NCBI GenBank assembly: GCA_024278035.1
Contig: JAJRUA010000289.1
Coordinates: forward strand, 1-6,646
Direction of reading: 5' to 3'
Length of the DNA: 6,646 nucleotides
Source of the DNA: Planctomycetota bacterium
GTDB lineage: Bacteria; Planctomycetota; Planctomycetia; Pirellulales; Lacipirellulaceae
The position numbers and the translations under genes were made by a program. Below the pieces are notes generated by a model. The model saw only the letters and a list, made by a program, of their open reading frames with translations. It was not told where the DNA came from and ran no database searches. Every line of letters begins with the position of its first letter. Within the stretch, counting starts at the first letter, position 1. Below, piece after piece: positions 5,847 through 6,646 of the stretch.

Positions 5847-6646
5847 ATGTCCATTGCCTCTCCATCGTCGTCGCTCGCTTCACCGACCGCTTGGTCGTCG
5901 TGGTGGGTTATCTTTCGGACTTGCCTGGAAGAGCGGATGGTCTATCGGGGTGACTTTATGCTGGGAACGCTCATGCGTTTCTTGCCGATCATCACGCAAA
6001 TTTTCTTGTGGACCGCTATTTTTGCCTCGGCAGGTATTGCCGGTGAAGGGGACGGCAAGGTAATCCGCGATTACACTCGCGACGATGTAATTGCTTACTA
6101 CTTGCTGACGATGCTTGCCAGGGCCTTTTCAAGTATGCCGGGGTTAGCGTCGGGGATTGCGGGGCAAATACGTAGCGGCGAAATCAAAAAGTTCATGATC
6201 CAGCCGATTGATTTGTTGGGTTTTCTGTTGGCAGCGCGACTTGCCCATAAATTGGTTTATTACACGGTCGCGGCAGGGCCCTTTGCGCTCGTTTTCTGGA
6301 TGTGCGGCGACTACTTTCCCGCGGAATGGCCCGGTCTTGCGACTTGGGCAGCGTTCGTCGCCTCGCTGTTGATGGGGTTTGTCCTCGGCTTTTTCTTAGA
6401 AGCGACCTTGGGGATGATTGGCTTCTGGTTCCTGGAAGTCAGTTCGCTGCTGTTTGTTTACATGCTGTTCAATTTCTTCCTTTCGGGGCATATGTTTCCC
6501 CTGGAGTTCTTGAACGAATCGTTGCCAACGCGTCTAGCTGCCGTGTTGAAGTACCAGCCGCTTCAGTACCTGGCCTATTTTCCCGCGGCGGTTTACTTGG
6601 GCAAGATCGAAGGGGCCCAGCTCATAGGGGGCTTGGTCGCCCAAGC
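5847..6646 (+). CDS. ABC-2 type transporter permease (PF06182-like), 3' end outside window
   Basis: Integral membrane permease of an ABC exporter of the ABC-2 group (COG4587/COG3694-like); substrate unknown. The frame is open from ATG 5847 to the right edge, 266 complete codons; family members are about 260-280 residues, so only a short C-terminal piece is missing. Seen in the product: LEERMVYRGDFMLGTLMRFL (27-46), where ERMxYRxxFxLG is typical before the first membrane helix; hydrophobic segments near 45-64, 82-100, 122-150, 165-186, 190-215 and 237-252; and the cytosolic motif IRSGEIKKFMIQPID (108-122), the 'G-x-l...L-x-P' signature of this permease type. An in-frame TAG at 5799 limits the start; the 26 residues before ERMVYRG are Ser/Ala-rich and the true start could be slightly later. 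Only a weak AAAGA precedes the ATG. The ATPase and a second permease usually sit beside such genes and are presumably beyond the edge. Confidence 0.85.
   Translation, partial: MSIASPSSSLASPTAWSSWWVIFRTCLEERMVYRGDFMLGTLMRFLPIITQIFLWTAIFASAGIAGEGDGKVIRDYTRDDVIAYYLLTMLARAFSSMPGLASGIAGQIRSGEIKKFMIQPIDLLGFLLAARLAHKLVYYTVAAGPFALVFWMCGDYFPAEWPGLATWAAFVASLLMGFVLGFFLEATLGMIGFWFLEVSSLLFVYMLFNFFLSGHMFPLEFLNESLPTRLAAVLKYQPLQYLAYFPAAVYLGKIEGAQLIGGLVAQ

Noticed and set aside
5743..6063. A 106-residue plus-strand frame overlapping the permease.
   Set aside because: The neighbouring frame, open from 5847 to the window edge, encodes a clear ABC-2 permease; this one is its out-of-frame shadow.

Overview
The window looks like chromosomal DNA from a planctomycete, probably of the Pirellula/Blastopirellula type. 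This rests on three things: a respiratory Alternative Complex III (ACIII) locus whose ActB carries the extended Tat leader common in Planctomycetota; a large secreted-type protein that opens with a planctomycete 'EQLEQRMML' N-terminal motif; and moderate GC with weak or absent Shine-Dalgarno sites. The species assignment is inference.

Left part, minus strand (1-2345): the start of an ACIII operon, actA then actB, running off the left edge. ActA (1632-2345) is a membrane-anchored pentaheme cytochrome c with all five CXXCH motifs. ActB (1557 leftwards) has an extended Tat leader and a MopB-like domain. Its frame is broken by one TAA at 190-192. The same frame then stays open for 63 more codons to the window edge and reads as normal ActB, so the stop most likely stands in place of a GAA (Glu) codon in the family's 'DDETS' motif. 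This is the most notable observation in the window.

Middle (2346-2822): a 477-base non-coding stretch upstream of actA. It holds a tandem pair of 13-base boxes (CCGATAGACTGCC on the minus strand), a GC-rich block, a 9-bp inverted repeat overlapping a 9-base tandem repeat, and a pair of TGTCGATA repeats. It should contain the ACIII promoter, but I cannot assign one with confidence.

Right-centre, minus strand (2823-5288): an 821-residue secreted beta-propeller protein of the PF09826 type, with a 10-base C homopolymer in its coding strand just before a low-complexity acidic tail.

Right part, plus strand (5480-6646): after a 191-base divergent intergenic region come a possible 100-residue orphan gene of unknown function and then an ABC-2 type permease (5847 to the right edge, 3' end cut), whose partner genes probably lie beyond the window.

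ActA and ActB would act together in quinol oxidation and electron transfer to a terminal oxidase. The beta-propeller protein and the ABC permease show no evident functional link to them. I see no RNA genes, CRISPR arrays, insertion sequences or phage genes, and no clear evidence of a new multi-gene system.
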